35,419 nt of DNA from Bacteroidales bacterium (GTDB taxonomy: Bacteria > Bacteroidota > Bacteroidia > Bacteroidales > UBA7960). Where the stretch lies: the NCBI GenBank assembly GCA_007128045.1, contig SKYG01000243.1, forward strand, positions 1-35,419. The letters are read 5' to 3'. Under the pieces are notes generated by a model, which was given only the letters and a program-made list of their open reading frames with translations, was not told the origin of the DNA and did not search any database. Of the stretch, positions 17,942-26,220 are shown piece after piece. Within the stretch, counting starts at the first letter, position 1. Each line of letters starts with the position of its first letter. Made by a program: the position numbers and the translations under genes.

Positions 17942-18081
17942 GTTTGCGAGTTACGGGTTGCGGGTTGCGGATTCTCATTTCTCACCGCTCAGCGCTAAAT
18001 TCTCACCGCTCAGGGCTAAACTCTCAGCGCTAAACTCTCAGGGCTAAACTCTCACCGCTAAACTCTCACCGCTCAGCGCTC
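17942..18081 (-). repeat. Heptad array, 20 consecutive 7-nt units between serC and serA
   Basis: Units such as GGTTGCG, ACCGCTC, AGCGCTA, AACTCTC, AGGGCTA in unbroken 7-nt register for 140 bp, ending at the serC stop. Confidence 0.92.
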
Positions 18082-19154
18082 TATTTACCGTGGAGACGTT
18101 CAAATTCCTGCATGGCTTCAATCAGTGCGACAACACTCTCACGTTCCAGCGCATTGTAGGTGGAGGCCCTGAATCCGCCCACCGACCGGTGACCTTTCAG
18201 GCCTGACATGCCCCTTTCGGCAGTAAACTTAAGGAAGTCTTGTTCCAGTTCTTTATATTCGGGCTGCATCACGAATACCACGTTCATGATCGAACGGCTT
18301 TCTCTTTCCACAGGAGTGGTAAACAGGGTATTGCGCTCAATCTCGCTATACAGCAGGGCCGCTTTCTCCTGATTCATTTTGTGCATTACTTCCACGCCAC
18401 CGAGCTTCTTGATCCAGCGAAGCGTTTCCATACAGGTATAGATGGGCAGACACGGAGGGGTATTAAACATCGACCCATTGTCAATATGTATTTTATAGTC
18501 TAACATGGATGGAATCTTCCGGTCTACCTTACCCAGGATATCTTCTCTGATAACCACAAAGGCAACCCCGGCGGGACCCAGGTTCTTCTGTGCACCACCA
18601 TAAATGATCCCATATTTGGACACATCCACAGGCCGGCTGAAAATATCAGACGACATGTCGGCAACCAGTGGCACAGGGCTGTCGATATCCTCCAATATCT
18701 CGGTGCCAAAAATGGTATTGTTGGTAGTGATATGGAAATAATCTGCATCAGCAGGAATCGTGAACCCCTTGGGTATATAGGAAAAATTCTTATCGGATGA
18801 TGAGGCAACCACCTCTACCTCACCAAATAATTTGGCTTCTTTTATCGCCTTCTTGGCCCAGGTGCCTGTTTCCAGATAGGCAGCCTTTTTATTCAACAAA
18901 TTGTAAGGCACCATACAGAATTGCATGCTGGCACCACCTCCCAGGAACAACACCTGATAACCATCAGGAATGTTTAACACCTCCTTAAACAAGGCAACAG
19001 CTTCGTCCATTACAGCCTGAAAATCCTTACCACGGTGCGATATCTCCATAACAGACAAACCTATCCCATTTAGGTCGAGAACTGCTTTAGCAGTATTCTC
19101 AATTACTTCTCTGGCCAGCACTGAAGGGCCTGCACTAAAATTATGCTTCTTCAT
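18081..19154 (-). CDS. serC: Phosphoserine aminotransferase
   Basis: [65 protein letters not shown]; listed ORF extends to 19184, ATG at 19154 preferred. Confidence 0.95.
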   Translation of the reverse strand: MKKHNFSAGPSVLAREVIENTAKAVLDLNGIGLSVMEISHRGKDFQAVMDEAVALFKEVLNIPDGYQVLFLGGGASMQFCMVPYNLLNKKAAYLETGTWAKKAIKEAKLFGEVEVVASSSDKNFSYIPKGFTIPADADYFHITTNNTIFGTEILEDIDSPVPLVADMSSDIFSRPVDVSKYGIIYGGAQKNLGPAGVAFVVIREDILGKVDRKIPSMLDYKIHIDNGSMFNTPPCLPIYTCMETLRWIKKLGGVEVMHKMNQEKAALLYSEIERNTLFTTPVERESRSIMNVVFVMQPEYKELEQDFLKFTAERGMSGLKGHRSVGGFRASTYNALERESVVALIEAMQEFERLHGK

Positions 19155-19346
19155 GATTTTTTGGTTTTTATTTAAGTTTGACACAGTCTGCTATGCGTAC
19201 CCTACCCTCTGAAAATCCATCACGGTTTTCCGGCAAGAAAAAAAACACCTTAAAAAGCGTAATTAATAAAAGAAAACCCTATAAGAGTAGCGAATGCAAA
19301 TTTGAGAAATTATTCTCATAGAAAAAAGAAAATAATTCAAAAACAA

Positions 19347-20501
19347 TTATTCATGTTTATCTTGCTGCTTTCTGTTCCTGGCATCCACATCTTCCTCCAA
19401 CAACCATTTCCCATCCCTGAAGATCAGTCCGTCGAAGACTTCTCCCTCAGGTACATAGTGCTGGTGCTGTCCTTTCAGGTTTTTTTGCATGGGCATCAGG
19501 CGGTCAAATACGATCATGGGCGTCATCGCCTGGCGTGTTTTGCTGTACAACTCATCATACAACAATCCCATAGACACCCTCACTGAATACTCAAACACCA
19601 GACGGTATGGCTCATGGCCCTCCAGGTCAAACACCGGCGCACCAAACACCGGCTCCCCATCCCGGAACGATAAAGGTTCGACAATCCGCTTCCTGCTATA
19701 AGCATTGTCTCCACGCCACCCCAGCAACACATAATGATCCTCGCCTGCATGCCGGTTGGTGATCAGTTCATAGTAATAACTGCCATACCAATTACTCCCT
19801 GTAAATTCGACAGATGTCACATCTCCGGCAAACCTGGCATCCTCTCTCAATTTAAAAATCATACCACTCTTATGATTTCGGCCTTCAGTCAATTCACCAG
19901 GGTATCCATTTTCATATTCAGCAAAAACAGTTGCAGAATCATCGTGAGTTGGATTCAGGTTATCATCGTGGGATGGATGTATCTGATCATCATGGGATAT
20001 ATCTGTTTTCTCATCGTGGGATGGGCCTGTACCGCTTTCATGGTATGGCATTTCAACTGAACCGGCAAATGTATCTCCATACTGTATATAGCCAAAGTAA
20101 CGAAATTGCTGATTCGACAAGGGCACATACCAGGTGATGATCCGAAAGCTTGAGTCGGAGGGCTGCAACATTGAAACAGTGATCAGCGAATCGAACGGAT
20201 GGTGCATGGAGCACTCTTCGTAGAGCACCTCAAGCAGGTAATTTGCGAACAGTTGGTTGTTGGCCAAACGGACAGAGTCCTCTGTGGGCCTCACTATATT
20301 CAGCGACAGGATCTTTAATGAATCTTCAGCCAGTACAAAGAAACCAGGAGGCTCCAGCGCATCAACAGCGAGCGTATCTGCCTTCAGGGTATCCAACGAC
20401 ATGACATCAGGCCTGTCTGCCGGCATGGAACTGCCCGAGAAGGCCCATGGCCATAGCACTAACCATACAGACAACGCAATCAGGATACGCATCGACAACA
20501 C
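19347..20501 (-). CDS. Exported hypothetical protein with SHDD repeats
   Basis: Signal peptide MLSMRILIALSVWLVLWPWAFSGSS; 384 aa; no family recognised with certainty. Confidence 0.7.
   Translation of the reverse strand: MLSMRILIALSVWLVLWPWAFSGSSMPADRPDVMSLDTLKADTLAVDALEPPGFFVLAEDSLKILSLNIVRPTEDSVRLANNQLFANYLLEVLYEECSMHHPFDSLITVSMLQPSDSSFRIITWYVPLSNQQFRYFGYIQYGDTFAGSVEMPYHESGTGPSHDEKTDISHDDQIHPSHDDNLNPTHDDSATVFAEYENGYPGELTEGRNHKSGMIFKLREDARFAGDVTSVEFTGSNWYGSYYYELITNRHAGEDHYVLLGWRGDNAYSRKRIVEPLSFRDGEPVFGAPVFDLEGHEPYRLVFEYSVRVSMGLLYDELYSKTRQAMTPMIVFDRLMPMQKNLKGQHQHYVPEGEVFDGLIFRDGKWLLEEDVDARNRKQQDKHE
19939..20034 (-). repeat. In-frame 24-nt imperfect tandem repeat (4 units) encoding SHDD-type octapeptides
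   Basis: Units begin TCATCGTGRG..; protein SHDEKTDI-SHDDQIHP-SHDDNLNP-THDDSATV. Confidence 0.8.
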
Positions 20502-20556
20502 TTTTTGTTATAACTTTACAGAGCGGAATTTATTGCACAATCATGATCACGAAGTT

Positions 20557-21762
20557 ATGAATTCAAAAAACCGACAGCAAATAAAACACATCAAAGCATT
20601 TATACAGCTGGGCGAATACCTTAATGACATTGTCACTGCACTCGACCACCACGATCTTTCAGCTTTAAACAGTGATGCCTTACGAAATATGTACCATGCA
20701 GCCGTCAAGGCGGGTGAAGAGAATGCCTGGTTCACAAGAGAGTCTGTGATCAAGGCGCTGAAGTCACTGACATATATGCTGAGACCAGGTGCATTCGACA
20801 CATGGCTCACCAGCTACCAGGAGCTCAACAACCCAACCACTGAACCACCTTCCCGGATATTGGTGATCATGGCAGGCAATATCCCACTGGTAGGGTTTCA
20901 TGATATGCTATGTGTGCTTATTAGTGGTCACCACCTTACAGCAAAACTTTCCTCACAAGACACCAAGCTCCCTCAAGCATTGGGAGACCTTCTCATCAAC
21001 ATTGAACCATCACTGGCACACCAAATCACCTTAATGGAAGGCCCGGCCACCCATTTCGACGCCGTTATCGCCACAGGCAGCAACAATTCATCCCGCTATT
21101 TCGACTATTACTTTGGCAAATATCCCCACATCATACGTAAAAACAGAAGCTCCATGGCGGTGCTCTCCGGCAGGGAGTCTGCAATGGAACTCTCATTCCT
21201 TGGCGATGATGTATTCTCCTATTTCGGCCTCGGATGCCGTAACGTATCCATGATCTTTATTCCTGAACAGTTCGACCTGCAGATTCTGACCGATGCCTGG
21301 CAGAGCCATAACAGGCTCCGGATGCACTCAAAATACATAAACAACCATGATTACCAGAAGGCCATCATGATAGTAAATAAAGTTCCTTTTACCGACACAG
21401 GGTTTTGTTTGCTGAAAGAAGATCCCAGTCTACACTCACCTGTTTCGGTGATCCACTATCAACGGTATCGACACAAAGACGAGGTCTTGCGCTTTATCAA
21501 AAGACACGAGAACGACCTGCAATGCGTGGTGGCAAGTCCACATACAAACCTATCCCAATTCTCATCAAAAAAAGATATTGCAGCAGATGGCGTTCAGAAT
21601 GAGCCAACTGACAGCCCCCTGACACAACAGCTTACTACTATACCACCCGGATCTGGCCAGAAACCCGAACTATGGGATTATCCCGATGGCGTGGATACCA
21701 TGAAGTTTTTAAGTGAGTTGCGGGCCTGTCTCGAACGAAGTGAGAGCCCCCCTACGGATTGA
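20557..21762 (+). CDS. Acyl-CoA reductase (LuxC/aldehyde dehydrogenase-like)
   Basis: RILVIMAGNIPLVGFHDMLCVLISGHHLTAKLSSQDTKLPQ and YFGLGCRNVSMIFIP; ORF listed from 20257, ATG at 20557 (MNSKNRQQIKHIKAF) preferred. Confidence 0.8.
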   Translation: MNSKNRQQIKHIKAFIQLGEYLNDIVTALDHHDLSALNSDALRNMYHAAVKAGEENAWFTRESVIKALKSLTYMLRPGAFDTWLTSYQELNNPTTEPPSRILVIMAGNIPLVGFHDMLCVLISGHHLTAKLSSQDTKLPQALGDLLINIEPSLAHQITLMEGPATHFDAVIATGSNNSSRYFDYYFGKYPHIIRKNRSSMAVLSGRESAMELSFLGDDVFSYFGLGCRNVSMIFIPEQFDLQILTDAWQSHNRLRMHSKYINNHDYQKAIMIVNKVPFTDTGFCLLKEDPSLHSPVSVIHYQRYRHKDEVLRFIKRHENDLQCVVASPHTNLSQFSSKKDIAADGVQNEPTDSPLTQQLTTIPPGSGQKPELWDYPDGVDTMKFLSELRACLERSESPPTD

Positions 21763-21773
21763 GGGTTGCCAGG

Positions 21774-21889
21774 TTACCAGGTTGTGGTTGATTTTCTGTA
21801 AGTGCGACCCTTGTGGTCGCCCGTTGCCGAATTACCAGGTTGTGGTTGATTTTCTGTAAGTGCGACCCTTGTGGTCGCCCGTTGCCGGA
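21774..21889. repeat. 58-bp tandem duplication with REP-like palindrome GCGACC-cttgt-GGTCGC (plus partial third copy)
   Basis: Copies at 21774-21831 and 21832-21889 nearly identical; third copy begins at 21890 (TTACCAGGTTG). Confidence 0.92.
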
Positions 21890-21904
21890 TTACCAGGTTG
21901 CGGG

Positions 21905-21995
21905 TTTTCTCAGTGCTCATTGCTCAACGCTCTGTGCTCAGTGCTCATTGCTCAGTGCTCATTGCTCAACGCTCTGTGCTAGTTTCTCACCATTC
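21905..21995 (-). repeat. Heptad array (AGTGCTC/ATTGCTC/AACGCTC/TGTGCTC) x13 downstream of the decarboxylase stop
   Basis: Unbroken 7-nt register; the terminal unit overlaps the stop codon. Confidence 0.92.
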
Positions 21996-23454
21996 ACCGC
22001 CTGGCTTCCAGAAGCAACTCCCAAGCCTTCTTCACGTGTTTCAGTTTTGTGTTGGCCTGCCCCACAGCCAGTCTTATAGAATATTTCCCATTCAATACAG
22101 TATGGGTCAGATATACCGATCCAGCATCGTTAACGGTTTCCAGCAGTTGTTTATTGATTTGGGTGAGTTCCTCTTCCGAATGCGTTCCTGGGTTATAGCG
22201 GAAACATACCAGGCTTAGCTGAGGAGGTGCTGTAAGCTCAAATCCGGGTTCTTCCTCAACCCATGTAGCAAATTGTCTCGCCAGGTCTACGTGGCCCCTT
22301 ACCATCTGTTGCAGTCCTTCCACACCGTAGCTTCTGATCACGAACCACAGCTTCAACGCCCTGAATCTTCTACCAAGCTGAATACCCCAGTCGCGGTAGT
22401 TTTTAACCTGTCCGTCGGCAGCTGTCTTCAGGTATTCCGGGTTTATGCTGAGTGTTTGAATGAGCGTTTCGGGATCTTTTACGAAATAGGCTGAGCAGTC
22501 GAAGTTGGTAAGCATCCACTTATGGGGGTTAAAGACGAAAGAATCGGCTTGTTCCACCCCGTGCATAAAGTGCCTGAGCTCGGGCACGATAGCCGCCGTG
22601 CCTGCAAAGGCAGCATCTATGTGCAGCCAAACAGAATATTTTTTGCAGATGGCAGCGATGGAGTATACAGGATCCATGGCCATCGACGAGGTAGACCCCA
22701 GGGTGGCCACCACACAGGCAGGTGCCATGCCACTGTCGATATCCTTCTGTATAGCTGCCTCCAGCTTCTCAGGTATCATAGCAAAAGCTTCGTTGGTATC
22801 AATATAACAGAGGTTATCTTTTCCGTACCCTGCGATCTTGACACCCTTTTCGATGCTGGAATGTGCTTCGCGAGAAGCATATACCCGGAGAGGCTGTCGC
22901 ACGCCACTTTCATTCGATGCGAAGCCGGTAGCCTTTTCCCTGGCCGACAGCAGGGCACATAGTGTGGCTGTAGATGCGGTATCCTGTATTACGCCCTTCA
23001 TATGGGATGACAACCCAAGCATCCGGCCAAGCCATTCCATCACCCGCTCTTCCAGCTCTGCCGCAGCGGGTGAAGTCTGCCATATCATACATTGTGCCCC
23101 CAGCCCAGCCGTCAGCAACTCAGCAAGTACCGACTCCGGACTGTTGTTCGCCGGGAAGTAGGCAAACCATCCGGGGTGTTGCCAGTGTGTGATACCCGGC
23201 ATGATGATGCGTTTAAAGTCGGAGAAGAGCACGTCTATGGGTTCTCCGACAGTGGGGGGCACTTCAGGAAGCTGGTATAGTATGTCGCCCGGCTCAACCC
23301 TTGCCTTCAACGGCAGACCTTCTACCTGTTCAAAATAATCTGCCAGCCAATCAATAAAATCATAACCTGCCTGCCTGAATGCTTCCTTATCCATACCATA
23401 TACATTATCTTGTATGATGTCCGGCAAATATCTGACAATTTCAGTACCAGACAA
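21994..23454 (-). CDS. PLP-dependent aromatic-L-amino-acid decarboxylase family protein
   Basis: HIDAAFAGTAAIVPELRHFMHGVEQADSFVFNPHKWMLTNFDCSAYFVKD motif of group II decarboxylases; start may be 23394 (MDKEAFRQAGYDF). Confidence 0.9.
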   Translation of the reverse strand: MSGTEIVRYLPDIIQDNVYGMDKEAFRQAGYDFIDWLADYFEQVEGLPLKARVEPGDILYQLPEVPPTVGEPIDVLFSDFKRIIMPGITHWQHPGWFAYFPANNSPESVLAELLTAGLGAQCMIWQTSPAAAELEERVMEWLGRMLGLSSHMKGVIQDTASTATLCALLSAREKATGFASNESGVRQPLRVYASREAHSSIEKGVKIAGYGKDNLCYIDTNEAFAMIPEKLEAAIQKDIDSGMAPACVVATLGSTSSMAMDPVYSIAAICKKYSVWLHIDAAFAGTAAIVPELRHFMHGVEQADSFVFNPHKWMLTNFDCSAYFVKDPETLIQTLSINPEYLKTAADGQVKNYRDWGIQLGRRFRALKLWFVIRSYGVEGLQQMVRGHVDLARQFATWVEEEPGFELTAPPQLSLVCFRYNPGTHSEEELTQINKQLLETVNDAGSVYLTHTVLNGKYSIRLAVGQANTKLKHVKKAWELLLEARR

Positions 23455-23469
23455 CCCTTCAATCTTAAA

Positions 23470-23553
23470 CCTTCAACCTTCGACCTTCGACCTTCAACCT
23501 TCAACCTTCGACCTTCAACCTTCGACCTTCGACCTTCGACCTTCGACCTTCGA
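23470..23553 (-). repeat. Heptamer array CCTTC(G/A)A x12
   Basis: 12 units in 7-nt phase, flanked by a diverged CCTTTTA unit; lies after the peptidase stop. Confidence 0.95.
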
Positions 23554-23587
23554 CCTTTTATATGCCTATCCCATGATAGACACCTTA

Positions 23588-24262
23588 CTACCGCCGTCCT
23601 AAAAATATCATGATATAGTAGAGCAATGTTGCCAGGGAGCCCAATGCGGCCACAACATAAGTCAGTGAAGCCCACTTGAGGGCATCTTTAGCATGAACAT
23701 GCTCCTGACCGCTTGTCATACCGGTATCTGTTAGCCAGACCAGGGCGCGTTTGGTGGCGTTAAACTCTACAGGCAGGGTGATGAAGCTGAACAGGGTGGT
23801 CATGGCAAACATGATGATGCCTGCGAGGAGTATCCCAGGCATGGTTTCTACAGTGAATATGCCCGCCAGAAGGATCCATTGCATATACCTGGAGCTGATG
23901 CTTACCACGGGTACCAGTTTGGAACGCATTTGCAGGAATGCATAGGCCTTTGCATGCTGCACAGCATGACCACATTCATGGGCAGCAACAGCAGCTGCAG
24001 CAATGCTGCGACCAGAATACACCTCCGGGCTGAGGTTTACCGTACGATCCATCGGGTTGTAATGGTCTGTAAGACGACCAGGTGTGGAGATGACCCGCAC
24101 TCCACCAATTCCATTGTCAGACAACATCTTCATGGCCACCTCACGCCCTGTAAGGCCGGTACGAAGCGGTATCCTTGAATATTTTGCGAAACGGGATTTT
24201 AACTGATTGGAAACCAACCAGCTGATAAGCATAAAAACCCCAAAAATGATGAAAATTCCCAT
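23588..24262 (-). CDS. YugP-like membrane zinc metallopeptidase
   Basis: AAVAAHECGHAVQHAKAY (HExxH-like); TM N-terminus MGIFIIFGVFMLISWLVSN; listed ORF extends to 24388. Confidence 0.85.
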   Translation of the reverse strand: MGIFIIFGVFMLISWLVSNQLKSRFAKYSRIPLRTGLTGREVAMKMLSDNGIGGVRVISTPGRLTDHYNPMDRTVNLSPEVYSGRSIAAAAVAAHECGHAVQHAKAYAFLQMRSKLVPVVSISSRYMQWILLAGIFTVETMPGILLAGIIMFAMTTLFSFITLPVEFNATKRALVWLTDTGMTSGQEHVHAKDALKWASLTYVVAALGSLATLLYYIMIFLGRR

Positions 24263-24410
24263 ATAAGTAAAATTTAAGTATTCAGATTTTAAACAATTAA
24301 ATGCCGCCAAATGTTTCTCAAAAAGTAAGCCACCTTGTTGTTCCTTGCCAAATTGACACCAGTTAAAAAAAGTTAATCCGGAATACATGGTATAATCACG
24401 GCTATTGCAC

Positions 24411-24418
24411 TACCTTTG
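24411..24418 (+). promoter_or_regulatory. Bacteroidetes-type -7 element (TACCTTTG) upstream of the DUF502 gene
   Basis: Matches TAnnTTTG 53 nt before the preferred ATG at 24471. Confidence 0.45.
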
Positions 24419-24470
24419 TTATACAAACATACATTCTGTAACTATTTTTCAGATTATCCAGCTACATCCT

Positions 24471-25049
24471 ATGAACAGAAAACATATTCCCTTCAGGCGA
24501 ATGGTGCGTAAAATAATTAACGCTTTTTTTCAGGGACTGTTATTTATCGCTCCCGTTTCGATAACCATTTTTGTCATCTATAAGGTGTTCGTATTTATCG
24601 ACAACCTGATTCCCGTAAATATCCCGGGGTTGGGTATGTTGATTGTATTGGCAGCTATTACAATGATTGGTATGGCAGGCTCGTTCATCATCAGGACACC
24701 CCTGTCGATGTTGCTGAACAGGCTACTCGAAAATATACCGTTGGTGAAGATACTTTACTCTGCCATAAAAGACCTGATGTCGGCCTTTGTGGGTCAAAAG
24801 AAAAAGTTTAACAAGCCGGTAAAAGTACTGATGAACCGCGAAAGCAACATCTACAAGCTTGGCTTTATGACCCTCGAAGACCTTTCTTCTATCGGGGTCG
24901 GCAGCGACATGGTGGCCGTATATCTTCCACATTCGTATAACTTCTCCGGCAACCTGTTCCTGGTGCCTGCCAGCAGCGTGGAACCACTAAACGCCCCCGC
25001 CACGGAAGTGATGAAGTTTATCGTATCAGGTGGCGTCACCAGGGTGTAA
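24471..25049 (+). CDS. DUF502 family membrane protein
   Basis: FFQGLLFIAPVSITIFVIYKVFVFIDNLI and IPLVKILYSAIKDLMSAFVGQKKKF motifs; ATG 24471 preferred over 24405. Confidence 0.88.
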   Translation: MNRKHIPFRRMVRKIINAFFQGLLFIAPVSITIFVIYKVFVFIDNLIPVNIPGLGMLIVLAAITMIGMAGSFIIRTPLSMLLNRLLENIPLVKILYSAIKDLMSAFVGQKKKFNKPVKVLMNRESNIYKLGFMTLEDLSSIGVGSDMVAVYLPHSYNFSGNLFLVPASSVEPLNAPATEVMKFIVSGGVTRV

Positions 25050-25095
25050 CCTATCACACAAAATGACAGGTTAAGCACCAATTACCCGTAAATGT

Positions 25096-25134
25096 CTCAA
25101 CAATTCAACAACTCAACAACTCAACAACTCAACA
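25096..25134 (+). repeat. Octamer array (C/T)TCAACAA (4 perfect units plus partial) upstream of surE
   Basis: CTCAACAATTCAACAACTCAACAACTCAACAACTCAACA in 8-nt phase. Confidence 0.93.
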
Positions 25135-25142
25135 TTTTTTTC

Positions 25143-25150
25143 TAGTTTTG
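25143..25150 (+). promoter_or_regulatory. Possible -7 element TAGTTTTG upstream of surE
   Basis: Matches TAnnTTTG 17 nt before the ATG, just downstream of the octamer array. Confidence 0.35.
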
Positions 25151-25167
25151 ACAAAAAAAACATTGTA

Positions 25168-25938
25168 ATGAAGAAACCTATTATATTAGTTACTAACGAC
25201 GATGGCATTATGGCTCCGGGTATAAGACACCTGGTAGAATTTATGTTAGAGATTGGCGATGTGGTGGTAGTAGCGCCCGATAAACCTCAGAGTGGGATGG
25301 GTCATGCCGTCACCATCGTAAACCCTATCAGGCTGGAAAAAATCACTGGCAACGGAGCACACGATGAGTACAGTTGCAGTGGCACACCTGTCGACTGTGT
25401 AAAGCTGGCTGTCAACAAGGTATTGCACCGAAAACCTGACCTTCTGGTGTCAGGGATCAACCACGGCTCCAATTCCTCCATCAATGTGATTTACAGCGGT
25501 ACCATGTCGGCAGCTATTGAAGGTGCCATGGAAGACATCCCTGCCATCGGATTCTCTTTGCTCGATTATAGCTATCACGCCGATTTTGTTTCAGGCAAAA
25601 AATACGTGCAGCAAATCGCCAGAAACGTACTGAAACAAGGCCTGCCCAAAGGTATATGCCTGAATGTGAACATCCCGGCCGTTTCGGAAACAGAATTACA
25701 AGGCCTGAAGGTCTGCCGCCAGGCAAGAGGCAACTGGCAGGAAGAATTTGACCACCGGAAAGACCCCAGAGGTAAAGATTACTTTTGGCTTACAGGTCAC
25801 TTCCGCCTGCATGAAGATAGCAACGAGACGGATGAGTGGGCACTGAAACAAAACTATGTGTCGGTAGTGCCTATACAGTTTGACTTTACCGCACACGGAC
25901 TAATCCCGGAACTAAAAAAGTGGACAAATAATGCTTAA
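25168..25938 (+). CDS. surE: 5'-nucleotidase SurE
   Basis: ILVTNDDGIMAPGIRHLVEFM; VAPDKPQSGMGHAVT; SGINHGSNSSINVIYSGTMSAAIEG. Confidence 0.96.
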   Translation: MKKPIILVTNDDGIMAPGIRHLVEFMLEIGDVVVVAPDKPQSGMGHAVTIVNPIRLEKITGNGAHDEYSCSGTPVDCVKLAVNKVLHRKPDLLVSGINHGSNSSINVIYSGTMSAAIEGAMEDIPAIGFSLLDYSYHADFVSGKKYVQQIARNVLKQGLPKGICLNVNIPAVSETELQGLKVCRQARGNWQEEFDHRKDPRGKDYFWLTGHFRLHEDSNETDEWALKQNYVSVVPIQFDFTAHGLIPELKKWTNNA

Positions 25939-26206
25939 AAAAGACAACTGGTGGCTCGGGGCCGCTTTAGGAGCCTTACTTCCCATTGCGTTTTATGGCA
26001 TCATCATGCTCATCCTGAACCAGTGGGGAACCATTGCGGAAGGAACCTATGTACTAAAACCATCCACCAGCAAATTGCTGGCCCTTTTTGCAAATTTCAT
26101 CAGCTTCAGATACTATATGGTAAACCTGAAATATGACAAAACCGGACGGGGCATCTTGCTTGTTACATTTGCCTATGCCGCTGTGTATTTCTATCTTTAC
26201 CTTTAG
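25931..26206 (+). CDS. Small membrane protein, hypothetical
   Basis: 91 aa, overlaps the surE end by 8 nt, two or three hydrophobic segments. Confidence 0.75.
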   Translation: MLKKDNWWLGAALGALLPIAFYGIIMLILNQWGTIAEGTYVLKPSTSKLLALFANFISFRYYMVNLKYDKTGRGILLVTFAYAAVYFYLYL

Positions 26207-26220
26207 GCAACCCGCAACCC
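26207..26220 (+). repeat. Minimal heptad pair GCAACCC x2 forming the whole gap before lpxB
   Basis: TAG-GCAACCC-GCAACCC-ATG. Confidence 0.8.

Noticed and set aside
16964-19154. serC-serA-DUF1015 order as novel
   Set aside because: Familiar Bacteroidota arrangement; only the intergenic repeats are notable.
20257-20556. N-terminal extension of the acyl-CoA reductase ORF
   Set aside because: Antisense to the exported hypothetical protein gene; homology-like sequence begins after ATG 20557.
21994-23454. Aromatic amino acid decarboxylase as evidence of horizontal transfer
   Set aside because: Group II decarboxylases occur in many bacteria and there is no mobile element next to it; composition alone cannot be judged by eye.
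23322-23675. Minus ORF with RRSKVEG repeats (117 aa)
   Set aside because: Spans the end of one gene, the heptamer array and the start of the next; an array read-through artefact.
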